DNA of 64,000 nt from Episyrphus balteatus. Taxonomy: Eukaryota; Arthropoda; Insecta; Diptera; Syrphidae. The notes beneath the pieces were generated by a model, which was not told the DNA's origin, ran no database searches, and was given only the letters and a program-made list of their open reading frames with translations. The translations under genes were made by a program, and so were the position numbers. Position 1 is the first letter of the stretch; every line of letters starts with the position of its first letter. Below, piece after piece: positions 1 to 13,545 of this stretch. The stretch spans positions 83,886,867-83,950,866 of the forward strand of contig NC_079136.1 of the NCBI RefSeq assembly GCF_945859705.1, written 5' to 3'.

Positions 1-1046
1 CAAAGAATTTTTGTATCTCGTTCTGTACTCTTTAAATCAAAATATGCACTATCCAACCTTAACTTTTGCAATAATTCATAACCTAGATATTCTTACATCA
101 TAATTAAATTAAAATAATGTTTTTTGTGTGCCAAGAATTGGAAGTGATTTTTTGAAAACTTTTTTTTTCATAATCGAGGTTGGGAATTTCATTGTTCGTA
201 TTAATAAACCAAAAGTTAAAGAAACACTTAGATTCCTTAACTTTAAATAAAAGAAGTCACCTTAGTACCCAAAAAAACAAAAAATTAACTAATTTTTAGT
301 GGTATTTGGAAAATTGAGTATTTTTTTTTTCAAAGGTCAAGATTTTACTTTACTAACCGTAGTGAACTCTTCGTTATTCATCTTTACAATTATATTAGTT
401 TATTTCTATTAATAGTTTCATCGAATAAAACTTTTTTTTAACTTGAAGCAAATTTACTTACGTTATACATGGAGAAAAATAAGCAACTTAGAATCAAGAT
501 GATACTCCTCTAAAATCCAATCCTCTTAAATTAATAAGATATCTAATAAATATAAGTAAAATTTGTTTAAACATTTTTAAAATCAAAGTGAACTTCATTT
601 TAATAAGAATTTTCTTCTTAAGAAAATTTAAGTGTAGATACCTGCTGAGATTGAAATGATTTTTCTTTAATTTTATGTACTTATTAGAATAAAAAGATTA
701 AACAAACTTTAAATTTTATTTGGCATAAATTTTGCAGCGTAGATGATTGTTTTAAGACGACTGTCTTTCTGGCAAAAAAGCATGCAAAAATCCAATTGAT
801 TTAATACAAATTCTAAATGTTTTTAGCATGTCTCTTTTCTGTGTACCTAATTCAACAAAAGTAGGAATTGTTGTTTTCTATAAATGCAACAACGTGATTT
901 GTGGTATTTTTTCTGTTATTTAAAATAGATTTTGACTGTTTTGTGCAAAACTTGAATAAAATTAAATTAAATCAAAGCCTATTTCACGATGAAGTCACTT
1001 TTTTCATATAAAATGCATTTATTACATGTAAGCTCTTTATAACTAT

Positions 1047-1140
1047 AAGGTTCTATGTTGAACATAGAACCTTTTTCAAATTTTTTTACAAATTTTTTCA
1101 TAAAAAGGTTCTATGTCATTTTTTAAAAATGCTCATAGAA
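1047..1140. repeat. Short palindromes with GGTTCTATG / CATAGAACC
   Basis: GGTTCTATGTT and AACATAGAACC form a hairpin around 1050-1072. A second, imperfect copy (GGTTCTATG ... CATAGAATCC) lies around 1106-1144. Probably the end of a small inverted-repeat element; no function is evident. Confidence 0.5.
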
Positions 1141-1543
1141 TCCTTTTTTGTTTTGAAATTAATGTTTTTTTAATGGTTTTATGAATTTTTTAGGATCCTT
1201 TATAAGATTGCATCAAAACTTTACTGCTATGTAACTATTTTATCCAAAAACCAGCCTTAAAAACCTTTGAGATCGATTTTCTCAAAACTAAGGTGAGTTG
1301 ACATACAACCCTATAATTCTCAGCCAGCGATATGTCAAGCTTATTTTGCAAATACTATGCAACAATAAAAAAAATGTAATTTTCTCAAATAAAATGATAT
1401 TCTCTTTTCAATATTAACATATTTTATCTGTGGTTATCTGAATAATAAGAAATAAATCGCGTTCAAAAAGATATTCCAGATACGAGGATCCCAGATAGCC
1501 TATCCGACAGGTAATTGAACACACCCAAAGTTTATCTGATTTT

Positions 1544-2085
1544 TTACTTGCTCTATAGGGCAAGTATTGGTTTCGTGTCGAAAAAAAAAATTGAGGTTTT
1601 AATCAAAACCAACATTACGATGATGGAGAATTCCGAAAATGTGGGTCTCGCAATTCCGTCCGTCCGTCTGTGCGTCTGTGCGTCTGTGCGTCCATCTGTA
1701 CACATTTCCACAGCCTAAACGGGTGGACCGATTGTCTTCAAATTTGGTACAGATGATTTTTATGGAATTCTAAAAGTTGTTTTTTTTTTTGTTTTTTTAT
1801 ATCTCGTTTAGAACGTATACCTCCCATACAAAAAAATACGATATTGCGAATTTCTCGAAAACAGCTCTAACGATTTTGATTAAACTTTGTATACGTTATA
1901 TATAAAGCAGTGGCAATAAAACTGCATTTTCATTTTTTCTCAAAAAAGTCAAACAACAAAAAATTTTGTCCTAAATGTCGGCTCTTCCCCAATATAAATT
2001 TTTTTTTTTTAATTTAGAGCCAGCTTTTAAAATCTACAAGTAGACAAACATAAAAGTGTTTTGAACTGAAAGAGCAAGTACGTGC
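1544..2085. repeat. Dispersed repeat with (GTCTGTGC)n core
   Basis: A segment bounded by TACTTGCTC and AGAGCAAGTACG, which are partly complementary. Inside, at 1656-1696, is a tandem run of CCGT/GTCTGTGC units, followed by a stretch beginning AAACGGGTGGACCGATTG. This layout resembles short non-autonomous repeats that are common in insect genomes; the class is uncertain. Confidence 0.45.
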
Positions 2086-2635
2086 GACCCCAGTCGTGCA
2101 TTTTATTTTTCTACGGGTTCCGTTTCAAATTTGTGAGATAAAATTCTATGATTTGCGGAATATTTTTCCCATAAAAATTTTGACAGCTCATTTCTACCGA
2201 TAGAAAATTCTACAGTTTCTACGGTTTCTACGGGTTTTCCGCGTTTACGTGAATACCCCTAATGTGTTTTTTCCACTCAATTTTTGTTTTCGTTTTCTTC
2301 TAATAAATTAACCAAAAGCTTTAATTTTAATTTAGCTTAATACAAGCGAACTTAAACTTAAATTTTCAACGGTTATTAAAGAAAGAAAAAGTAGATAATA
2401 TAAAAATGTTTGGATGCAAATAACTCAGTAAAAGGTAACCGGACCTCCAAAAAACTTGATCCTTAGTTATCTGCCTCCGAATGTAAGAAAAAAAAAAATG
2501 CTTGCATGCATGCAAATAATTAAGCAACATAGCCCCGTAGCAACTTTTTGTTTTCAGTTCTGATTAGAGATCAAAAGGATATTTCTTTTGAAACTTGATC
2601 AAGTCTCATAAATACATATTATAAACAAAGCTTCA

Positions 2636-2833
2636 TAATAATATGCGAAGAAAAAAAATTATTTTTTCATATAAAATCGTTTTTTTCCTAACAACTTCAA
2701 CCGATTTGAGCGAGCCAAAGACGAACGATATTATAATTTTTTTTACATATTATTAAACCTTAAACCCTAATAAAACTTTTGACCACTATTACATTGCAAA
2801 ATTAGGGTACTTTTTTTCGGCCACACAAAAGTG
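2636..2833 (+). repeat. Dispersed repeat, copy 1 (second copy at 21209-21412)
   Basis: About 200 bp matching 21209-21412 in the same orientation at high identity. Both include AATATGCGAA, AACCGATTTGAGCGAGCC-like and GACCACTATTACATTGCAAA segments and TTTTTTTCGGCCA. Non-coding. Confidence 0.7.
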
Positions 2834-3238
2834 ACACACCCTAATGTGCATATGATATTTTGAATTCCCAAAACTATGTTAGTAAAACAGTAGTATCCCG
2901 AGGACTCTAAACCGAAGTCTAGATATTTTATATCGATCGGTAATTTATAAAATTACTGGCTTTTTGTTTACTTAACCCGATATGAATAGACACGTTTTTA
3001 AACCACTATATCGAAAGTTATTCCGTTGATACCAGAAGTTGATTTTAGAATTGATAAAATTCCATACCATCATATTATTACTAGGTTCTATTTCCACTAA
3101 AATAAAGCTCAACTTAAACGTGCATATATATGAAAAACATGTTTCTATTCAACAAAAAAAGAAAAAAAAAATGAAATCAATGAATAAAAACAGTATTTTT
3201 TTGGTATTAAAATATAGGAGTATAGGAGGTATACATAC

Positions 3239-3401
3239 CTTCAATGCAATAAACTTCTAATGAATCCGATGTTTGGTTAACCACAGTACAATTTGTTGGT
3301 ATTTCTGGCTTTCCGGCAGCAATTAAATGAAATACGCAAGGCTCCTTCTGTTGTCCGACATTATTATCCGCCCAACACATAATGGTGCCAAAGTCCATTT
3401 C
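3239..3401 (-). CDS. Side-family receptor, exon for end of Ig domain C and start of FN3
   Basis: The acceptor is taken at 3402-3403, so that the exon starts GAA ATG GAC (EMDFGTIMCWADNNVG). The donor is GTATGT at 3238-3233. The exon is 163 bp, phase 0 at its start and phase 1 at its end, matching the phase-0 end of the exon at 18066. It holds the second Ig cysteine (GTIMCWADN), the linker KEPCVFHLIAAGKPEIP and the first strands of the fibronectin type III domain (NCTVVNQTSDSLEVYCIEG). The acceptor is a tandem GAGCAG, so one extra Gln is possible. A (CAG)n tract on the plus strand, 3422-3438, lies just upstream of the acceptor. The rest of FN3, the transmembrane segment and the cytoplasmic tail must lie beyond position 1. 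Confidence 0.92.
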
Positions 3402-4967
3402 CTGCTCCAATACCCAACAAACCAGCAGCAGCAGCAGCAACAGAAGCAACACACAGCAAACAAATAAAAATCCAACAACCATCATCACAAACATTTGCAG
3501 AGTAGCGAGGAAGTCAAAAGCACCAGTATAGCATAGCAGCAGCACCCACACATAGATTTATTTATTATATCGGCCATAGGAACGCAACCAAGCGTTATAG
3601 GCATTTTCGTCGTACATAAAAACACACGAGATCCGGAGCAAAAACGTGAATGAAAAAAAAAAGAAAGAAAATATAAACAAAAGTTAGTATTTTAGTATAT
3701 TTTTTTTGTGTGTGTTCAAATGGCATACAAAAATAAAAGTGAAAAAAAAAAAATAAAAATAGAAATGAAAAGGTAAAGGAAATTCCTATGGAAATCGAGA
3801 GGAAAATTATTCATATGTATTTGTGTATACATTGTGAACAACTTTTATCTCTATACGCATTCACTCACATCATTAAGTCAAAAGCACATCCAATAAACGT
3901 AGGTGCATATGAATTTAGAAACGGGTCCTTACAAAGCTAATTACAACTTACATATATTGCGTAGGCATTAAGTTAACTTATTTCTAAATCGGGAAGTCGT
4001 TCGTCAATAGACCTTTTAATAAAGCAAAAAAGTCAACAGGAATATTGAATTTTAAAGGGAACAAAATTCTATTTATAAATCTTGAGTCTATTGACACCTA
4101 ACCAAAAGGTCGTAGTAAAAAATAAGTACTGGACAAACATAAAAATTAAATTGGTAAAATGTTAAAGTTGAAATTTTTCCATGTCTATTCCGTGCATACC
4201 TTCATAACATCCAAATCCAAATCCCCTGAGAATCATCTCATAGACATTTTAAATAGGCACGTTTCAATAGACGAAGAGAAGAGGGAAAATATTTACCGTG
4301 GTTTTATTTTTTCAGGGAAAGTTGTGTGAAAAGTTGGTTCCATTGAGCCAATTTATGTTTAAATAATGTAAAGTGAATATTTTAAATGGACTTCTCTTTG
4401 TTTTGGAATAAGGATTAGGTAGCAGAAAGTTTACTAGCGAATCTTATACTGTTTCGTTATTATAACAGTGCCAAAGCTGTTTTCAGAGACCAAGAGTTGT
4501 AACAACATTTCGTAGAAATTGAGTTATTAAGGAAAAAATTTGTTGGGAAAAAAATCTTTCTGTCACAGCTGCAGATGGCCGCAAGCGGGTGGGTGGGGGT
4601 ATGGAAAAAAATTAGGCTGTTAAAAATGTTTAACGATTTTTCTACCAATTTCTTATCGAAAAAATTATCTAAAAATTATATAGGTACCTACCTCGAAGGT
4701 TATTAAAAGATGTAAAATATTTATATTTGGATCAGTTTTTTTTAGATAACATGTTAGGAAAAATTTCAAAAACTAATTTATTTGTTTTTAATTTTTATCT
4801 TAACCCTTAACGACATGAAATAATATGAGCGGAAGAAAAAAATAAAAAATGCTTTACATTATTAAAAATTATTTTGTTTAAAAAATAAGTTTACAAGCCA
4901 AATTTGGCCTCGTATGCATTAAAAGTAGTGATGGAAACTATCGAATAAAAACTATCCAAGTATCGAT

Positions 4968-5260
4968 AGTTGTAAAATATTCATTCATTCGATAGTTTTA
5001 AATCATTCATTCATTCATTTAGTTACTATTTTCATTCGAATAGTTTTTTCATTCGATAGTTTAGTTACTATTTTCATTCGCATAGTTTTTTCATTCGATA
5101 GTTTAGTTACTATTTTCATTCGAATAGTTTTTTGATACGATAGTCATTAAAATAGTTTTTTTTATTTGATAGTATTTTCTTTTGAACATTATTCTTATTC
5201 GATAGTTTTTTCATTCGAATAGTTTTTCTATAGTTTTATAGCTTTCTCATTCGAATAGAT
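4968..5260 (+). repeat. Tandem repeat with 42-bp period built on ATTCGATAGTTT
   Basis: Three near-perfect 42-bp units start at AGTTACTATT, at 5021, 5063 and 5105. They are flanked on both sides by degenerate TCATTCGA/ATAGTTTTTT units. Simple expansion of a short motif; no coding. Confidence 0.75.
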
Positions 5261-5689
5261 TTTTTTTGTTTTTCAGATCAAAAAACAACCAAAAATAAAC
5301 ACATTTTCTCGAGCTGTTATTTGTTTATTGTTCTTTGAACAAAAGCCTCTATTTTTGTTTGTATTTTTGCTTTGAAAAACCCTGTTTTGTTGAATTCAAA
5401 TTGTAATATTTTGCGATCTAACTGCAACTTTGGAAACTTTTATACATTTTTGAAAACTACAATAACTGGGCAACTTTTTAAAATAATAAACCATTCTCAC
5501 ACCGTAGAAATTTTGTTTGCGGTGTTGCTCTCAAATAAAAGTTAAAAATTGATTTTTTATAAAACTTGAAACTGTTAGTTAATTTGCAGCGAAATGGTGT
5601 ATGGAATAAAAATTATTTTGATTAATTAATTGTTCCTAATTATTTGTCAATGTTTTGGTAAAAGAATTGTTAAAAACAAAAATCAATAA

Positions 5690-5864
5690 TGGCAGCAGGA
5701 AGCAAAATACTGTTGCAAAGTAGGGATTTTTCAAAATTTCACAAGAATTGCATTAAATCGAAAACCGTAAGGATTTGGGATGAACAAGTTACCAAATTCT
5801 GAGAGCCCTTAAGATCGCGTATCAGCATACTTCGTTTGATCCATTACTTTTGGGACACCCTGTA
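5690..5864 (-). mobile_element. Terminal fragment of a Tc1/mariner-like transposon
   Basis: Read on the minus strand, the sequence begins at 5862 as CAGGGTGTCCCAAAAGTAAT, preceded by the dinucleotide TA (5863-5864). This is typical of Tc1/mariner-type ends in insects. No matching second end was found nearby, so it is probably a truncated relic. The inner limit is approximate. Confidence 0.45.
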
Positions 5865-7578
5865 TTAAAGAAACAATAATAAACACCTCCTTAAGGTCCC
5901 AAAAGTACATTTTTCTTGTCATTTCCGATTTCTTTTTTCTTTGTCTTTAAAATAAAGTTTAAAAAAAAAAATGCTGTAGGTATCAATTTTCCACCAATTT
6001 TTTTTTAACTATAAAAATTTTAAGGTAATTTTTTTGCAAAAAATCGAAAAAATTATAATTCACTTTTAAAAATTCAAGCTTATTTGAAGCATCAAAAACC
6101 TACAAAGTCTTATAAATACAATATTTTAGTTCAGCGAAAAATTTCATTATTTTGCGGTTTTCTACAAAATGAATTTTGAATTTTTTTAAAAATATTTTCA
6201 ATATATCCGAAAATAATGATGTTTTTTGCAAATACGCTAACTTTGAGTACATAAATAAAGTTTTATTTTTATTCCACCAGTAGTTTAGAAAAATTTTTTT
6301 TTTGTAAAAATATGTAGGTATAACAAAAATGCAGTTTTTTGACCTTATGAGGTTTTTGTACAATATTTAGATTTTGCAAGAGCTATCTTTTCCAAGATGA
6401 TATTTGCATTTCAAAGAAGGCTGGGTATGTTAAATATCAGTTATTTGGCAAATAAGGTACACTAGATTCACAAATAATAGTTTTTTTATTCACTTCCTTC
6501 GCGGACCTTAATTCTGTTTTTTGGGAAAATATTCCGAATTTACTGGAGAGAAATCAATGTTCTTTATTATAGTTTTATCAAAGCTTTGGCTACACAAACT
6601 ACAAAATTTTACTAGACGCTGCGCTGCTGTGAAATTTAGAATTTTTTTTTTATTTAAACATGTATAGGCTTTTAAACCACATATTTATGTACATAAATAT
6701 GTATCTATATACTTATTACAAAAATGGAATGTTTATTTTGTTACTTAACAAATTTCTACAAATTTGTATTTTTTTGCTTTCAATCAAAGTTCAACCTAGA
6801 AGAAAATAAGACACAATGTCCTTAACTTGATCTTGAGACTAAAATATAATTCCTTTATTATTTTCCTAACAATGAGATGATGATGATGATGCTGGCATTA
6901 TTTATTTGTATAGACATTTATTTTTCTTAACAATTTTGAGCTTAAATCAGTGCGCCATTGTTTATTCAATTTTCTTTTATTATCTCATATTTACTTGTGC
7001 TTCTGAGAATTAACAAAAGAGCCACCAATGTCATTGTTCCATCATCAGAATTAACTCGTCATATCCAAAAAGTTTAAACTCTGAAACTTTTTGTTCAATA
7101 TTTCAAAAACAAAAAAAAAAAAAAAACACAAAAAAAGTTTATTTAACCAACAAAGAATCTTTTAAATTCTCCTTTTCACATCATTAATCTCTTTGCTATT
7201 GTTTAACAAAAAAAAAAAAAAAAAAAAAACACTCAAACTTGTCTATAGCAGCGAGTGACTTAACGTTCTCATTTTATTGACATTATTATCATCCCTTTCA
7301 AAGTCGTCTTTGTCTCTTTTTATTCACCAAGTTTTATATAAATTATAAATGTATAGGTATATTATGAATATATAATACAACAACAATTTATAAATATAAA
7401 CTTTGTCTTAAACAAAAGCAGAATTATGAAATTGTAATTAATTTCTGGTTACATTGACAGTTTTCAAAGAACACCTGCTGTTCCATGACAATGGGTACTT
7501 TGAACCCATTAATTTTAGTATAGTATACGGATATCAGCCCTTATAGTCCTTGAATTCAATGCAATCTATCAGTTAAAC

Positions 7579-7579
<1 letters not shown>

Positions 7580-7610
<31 letters not shown>
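7580..7610. repeat. (GA)n microsatellite
   Basis: An uninterrupted GA run of about 14 units. A (TC)n counterpart lies at about 17042-17062 and a (TG)n run at about 13939-13958. Confidence 0.9.
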
Positions 7611-7612
<2 letters not shown>

Positions 7613-10600
7613 GAGAAATGTGTATCTAGATAAAGAGAAGGAGTGAGGTATTCAGAGTGAAAAGGCCCAGAAGCTATAGAGTACACTCGCATGAGAATTA
7701 CTTATCGAACGCCCCCTTGACGTCAAATTGTCAACAATTAATTACACTGTGGAAGTAATAAAGCAAAAAGCCTAAAACCTTTCCAACGACACAGGAGGAG
7801 AAGGTATAGGTATTCGATGTATCCGGCGTGTAACGTTATTGCCAGCAATTACGTTAACTAATTACATACACCTACATACATACCTACTATGTATTGTATG
7901 CAAACACATAATTTCTGGATGAAATTTTCCTTTTACTTTGGTACACGTTAACCGATGGAAGGAGGGGCGAGGGGGGTATTTAAATTTCATCCCACCAACA
8001 ATTCAAGCGATGAAAGAAAAATTATATTGGTATTTCACATACACATACTAACAAATACATACACAAATATATACACACATATGGCTATAATTCTGATAGA
8101 CGAAATGAAGGCAGGGACTCTAAGGACACCATCGAAGACATTATTACCAGTATCTAACATTATCGCAAATTGGCAATTTACCCCCCTAACCTCAAGAAGA
8201 AATTCACCTGCTCTAAAGCGATGATGACGGGTTCCTTCTATATTTACGTTCTACCCGTTCTGTTTCATAAAAATGTTATCCCTTCTGATTGATTGAAGCT
8301 GTCAATAACTCGAACGTTGCAATTTTTTTTTCTTTTAACAGTTCAGTACCTTTTTTTTGTAATAGAATGTAAACAAAAATGACTTGATGGTGTTTTGGGT
8401 GTGGGAAGAAATGATTATTGGCAATGCTCTTCGTACAATACTCTTAGGTGTATGTATAGTAATTTACCATACAAAATTTATCGGACTTGAGTAGAAAAGA
8501 AAAGCTAACATTTAAGGTTTGATTTCAGTGAATTATTAACAAATTAATGAGACAACAATTACCTTGTTATTTTTTGTATACAAAATAATTATCATTTATT
8601 GAGGATTATCATGAATAAAAAATTTTTGAAACCAAGGAATGTTTCACTTGTTTCAAAAGTGGGAATGAAAATAGTCATCAAAAGTTTTTTTTGGAACTAA
8701 GCTGTCATTTCATAAATTTTTTTGTTTCCTGGAAATAAACTTCGGGGAAGATTCATGATTCTCTGGGAAAATAAAATATTTCCCGGAAAATACTATTTCC
8801 AGGAAGATTTACAAAAGGGGCGCTTGATGTTGAATCGAAAGCTAGATCCTATAGTTTTAAGTGATTTTCATTAATGATAATGATAATAAAGGGCACTTAG
8901 TTAGATAATCAAGATTAAATTAAAGTAAAAGTTCTTGTAGTTGTAAATTCAGATAAAAAAAGTTAAAAATTAGTTACATATTTATTTATGTTATTTAATT
9001 GCTCTAACAATATGGTTCTTTTTAAGAGCTTACATGTATCTTGAAATTTATGTAGGTAGATATAGTCGAATCAATGAAGGCTCTTCCTTCAAAGATTTCA
9101 AATTTTTTTTTATGAAAATGTGCAATAGCTTTGCAGTTTTTAAAGCCTTTACGTACTCATACGATTATTGTAGAAAATGATAAAAAAAAGAAATAAATAA
9201 AATTCATTCATTCGTGGTTGTAGTGAACGAAAACATAAGATGATAAAATTTAAAATACACTGAACGGAAAAAAGTCTATATTTTATGAACTGGTTGCGAT
9301 AGAACTTTTTTCTATCTGTTTTTAGAACAATCATAAGTGTAGCTATAAGCCGTTTTAGGGTTGTCCATTCTCTATTGCAGACCCTGTATATATTGAGACA
9401 TATTCTAAACAAAAATTCCCAGGGAAATGGTTTCGGGAGAAGGGCCCCAATCGGAAAAATGTCGAAAATTTCCATTTTTGTTTTGGTTTAACCATATTCT
9501 TAACCGTTGAGAAACGAAATTCAAGCTAAAAATAATGAAATTTCAGGAACTTTTCAGTTAGGAGTTTTTTTTTCAGAATAGGCCTGATTATGACGATTAC
9601 AACTAAACTTCAACTTTTTGAATCGTTATACCTAAGAAACGGTGGGTCTTAGGAAAAAAAGTGTCATGACACTTTTTATATAAAATAATCTGGTCTACAA
9701 TTCTTGCATTGAAAGTTTTTTGATAAGACTTACCGTTTTGCTGAAAATCGTGAAAAACCAGTTTTTGTGACCTTTGACCCCCCGTAAATTTTTTTCCAGG
9801 CCTCGGACCGATGAGGACTTTTTAGATTTAATTTATGATGGTGTTTCCAACAATCCTACCAATTTTCAGCTTGCTGGGAATTTATGTGACCTGACCCCCT
9901 TATTTTAGGCTAATTTTACCGGAAAAAAAAAAAAACATCTCATTGAATGGTTTTGATTTTTCTTGTATAACAAATACCTAAATAAATTTTCAATTAAAAT
10001 TTCTTATGCCATAGAAGAGAAAATACTTATCTGCAAAATTAAAACAAATTTTCAATAAAATTCATTGTTACGTTTTATAAAAAAATTGATTTAAAAAAAA
10101 AATGAAAATTTTTTTTAAATAGGTAGAAATTTCTACATATAAACAACTTTTTCTTAGAAATTTTTCATGATTTAAACGTTAAAATTACTATAACGTTTTT
10201 GAACAAAAATTTTCATTAAAATTGGCTACGTCGCTTACAAGAAAGTCAGGCTTAAGAAAATTAGGTTCTTTAGCTAGTAACGGTACTAGCTACAAAATCA
10301 TATTCAAACAATTTTTTTTTTATCAGAGGTAAAATCTTATTTGCAACAGAACATGTAACTTAAAAAAACAAAATTTCAATACTATTTACGAAGTTGCAAG
10401 AAAATTGATACAGTTGTTTAGGTACAGATCGGGATAGAGACAGAAAGACAAATAGACATAGACAGAATAACTATTTGTTACCGAGTCCTAATTTTTCTGT
10501 TCTAAACCAAGTCAGAAAATAAGTGAGAATTCTGAAAATTTTCATAAAAAGTTTTTTTTTTTTTATTTTCCTTCATACAATTTTTTATGATGTTTATTAA

Positions 10601-12023
10601 AATTCAAAATTTTTTAAATTTTTTTAAAGACGTCAACGTAAGTTACAAACCAAAAAACAATATTTTTGACTCTAACTTTACTTTTTAGATCAATTTTGAG
10701 AAACTGTCAAAATAAGCCTTTTTTTATAGTTTTTTTTTATAGATATGGAAGATTAGATTGAAATTAAGAGTAATTTTTGAAAGTTTTCAGATGTTTTCTT
10801 CGAAGAGTTTTTCTGTTCTTAAGGGATCAAACTATTTTATCATACTATTTTATTTATAAAAATCGTTTAAATTTTGAATAAACTATAAAAAATTTAAAAC
10901 TAAAGATCAATTTAAATTCTACTTCTCTCTGATAAATCGTATTTTGAATGAAAAAGTATCATATTGCCTTTGATCATGAATATACTAACAACTGTACAGG
11001 AAACTGATAGTATGGTGTATGGGTTTTGAGAACATGAATGAATCATAATCGAATGCTGTCGGAAAAGTTAAAGTTTTCATAAAAAACAATAGCTAAACAA
11101 CATATCAAAAAACTGGAACTCCATTTTTGAAATCAAATTCGATTTTTTTTTCCTAATTAAATTCACTGGAAGTGCAACCAGAACAATATACGGTCTACAT
11201 CCATACAAAAATTACTCCACTTATCAACGATATAGGTCACTTTATGTGAAACATAAAGAGAGATCATAATCTTGAACGTCCGAAGTTTAAAAAACCAATG
11301 AAATCCCTTAGAAATGATATTCCTAGTTAAAATTAATTTAATTATGTTTGCATTAAGAAAATAAAAGTTTTATAAATTTTTCACCACATTTCATGCTCAA
11401 AAAGCTTAGCAAAACATATTTTTAATGTTATAAGTTATACGTAACATACTATAATATAACCATGGAACAAATTAAACTTTAAAATTTTTTGTGTTGAGCG
11501 CTTGCTTGAACTCACATCAAGCAAAAAGTTCAAATTGCACAAATTGGAGGAAAACTTCGAAAAGGTTGAACTTCAATTTATCGATTTTGTTGAATTCCCA
11601 AGAATTGCATGATATTCAGTAGTAGGTACCCTCTTCAACTTTCCATTTACAAGCAAACGGCTACACTAGAATGTACTTTTACTGCCCTAAACTTTTATAA
11701 TAGTGACAGTAGGGATTCTACGTTGTCACTAAATAAAAGTAAACAAAAAATGAAAAAATAAAAATAAGGAAAAACAATGCAATAGAATTTTATGCGTCCT
11801 GCTGCCAATGTGTATGGCAAGCTGGGGTAAATTAATTGTCAGGGGAATATAGATTTTTAAATAAAAAATAAACGATAAATTGAACAATTATTTCAAGACA
11901 TTCTAACACTGGACAAAAAGTGTAAATGGTAATAGGAACTTATTAGTTTATGAATAATTTTTTAAATACCAAACTTTTCTTTATAGACCAGTGCCGATGC
12001 CTTCAACAACATTAAAAAGTACG

Positions 12024-12790
12024 AAAAAATCATAGTAGAATGAAACCCATTGGAAAAGGAGGTGAATATGATGAAAATTAAATTAAAAATAAATTACCGG
12101 CGAGCCGAGTTCGGGAAGTGGGTGGTTTGAGTTTTTAATGGTAAAAAATGGTATATCTTGATAAAAATGTAAACAATGATAAAAAATAAAAATAAAAAGC
12201 TTTTTTCATTTTTTGAATTTTACGAGAACATGTTTTACTGTATACTAATGTAATTTTTTTTTTAAACCATCAGAAAATAGACATTTTAACGAACGAAATG
12301 CCCACCGAGTTTTTGAAAAAAGCTGATATTTTGACACGTGAATTTTCGATTGAAAATTAGGGTGTTTTTTTTGGTATAAAGTCAAAATAAGGTAAACAAA
12401 TTAATATTTTAAATCAAATAAATTACAGTGTATTTGGGACATAATAAGGTAAGTTTTCACCGAATTTCGTAGAAAAATTTTTGTTTTTGAAAAAGATATA
12501 AATAAAAAACCAAAAACTTGGTTTTTTGAATTTTTCACATAAATTTTGAGGTTATGTGAAAAAATTGTTAATACAATAGTTGTAGATCTTTTTATTACCT
12601 ACAACTTTGCCGTACAACTTTTTTCTATAGGATTTGTAGTTTTGCCGGAAATCGAGGTATACCATTTTTTACCATTAAAAACTCAACCCACCCACTTCCC
12701 GAACTCGGCTCCCCCGTAATTTATTTTTCCTTTAATTTTCATCATATTCACCTCCTTTTCCAATGGGTTTCATTCTACTATGATTTTTTT
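12024..12790. mobile_element. Non-autonomous element with long (>130 bp) inverted repeats
   Basis: Left arm from 12024 and right arm ending at 12790 are reverse complements with few mismatches over at least 130 bp. Shared blocks include ATCATAGTAGAATGAAACCC, GAGCCGAGTTCGGGAAGTGG and TGGTAAAAAATGGTAT. There is no coding sequence. A related copy begins at 28686; both are preceded by GACCAGTGCCGAWGCCTTCA. Confidence 0.8.
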
Positions 12791-12839
12791 TGGTTTCAAC
12801 TCACCCATATAACTCTAATGCAATCAAGTTGGAACCCAG

Positions 12840-13545
12840 GGTACAAAATTATTTTTTTTTTAAATGAATTTGTTTTCCATTACAAATTTAAAAAAAAATA
12901 TTTGTTACAAATAAAAAAAAAATTGCATTTAAAAAAAAATAATTGCAACTGAAAAAAATTTGCATTAAAAGAATTTTGTATTGCAATTGAAAAATATTTG
13001 CATTGAAAAAAAATTATTTGTTGCAACTTAAAAATATTGCATTAAAAAAAGTGTTATTGCAACTTAAAAATTAAAAAAAAAAGTTTTCTGCATTGAACAT
13101 AAAAATTCGATTCAAAAAGTGTGCATCACACATTTTTTTTATATTCGTCGAGTTTCTTACAATTTTGACCATTTGGTCTTACATTAGTTTCAATATTATA
13201 GTTGTAATTGCTAATGGATGGTCAAATAGCCAAAATTGTAAGAAATTCGACGAATATTAAAAAAAAGTATTTAATGCACATATTTTGCATGGATTTTTTT
13301 TTGTCAATGCAGAACATTTTTTATTTGAAATAAAATTGCTTTTAAGCAAAATATTTTTATTTGTATACATACCTAACATTTTTTTTATGCAAAATTTTTT
13401 TATCTGCAATACCTAACATTTTTATTTAACTCAAATTTATTTCAGTTGCAATAAATATTTTTTTGAATGCAAATTTTTTTCAGTTGCAAAAAATATTTTT
13501 TTAAATTTGAAATGCATTTTTTTTTAATTAATATTTTTACAACTC
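12840..13545. repeat. Repeat block of TTGCAA(T)/ATTTTTT units around an internal inverted repeat
   Basis: Short units of the type ATTGCATTnAAAAAA recur on the left and their reverse complements recur on the right. In the centre, 13141-13257 is an inverted repeat with arms ATATTCGTCGA...TTACAATTTT. A decayed relative lies at about 39690-39953, ending AGTCGACGAATATT. Probably one non-autonomous transposon family. Confidence 0.6.

Larger units (their letters stand above)
1..3238. other. Intron of the Side-family gene downstream of its last visible exon
   Basis: AT-rich intron sequence with no supported coding region. It holds a palindrome around 1047-1072, a dispersed repeat (about 1544-2085), fragments related to the 52 kb tandem monomer (about 2410-2620) and a repeat also present at 21.2 kb. 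The intron continues past the window edge. Confidence 0.7.

Noticed and set aside
3402..3551. N-terminal extension of the open frame upstream of the FN3-linker exon (Leu-rich, signal-peptide-like)
   Set aside because: It is intron sequence made of a CTG/GTTGCT repeat read in frame. The splice acceptor at 3402-3403 and phase matching place the exon start at 3401.
5021..5146. Possible regulatory array of ATCGAT-like sites
   Set aside because: The 42-bp units are a simple tandem expansion grading into degenerate TCATTCGA runs; nothing points to protein binding.
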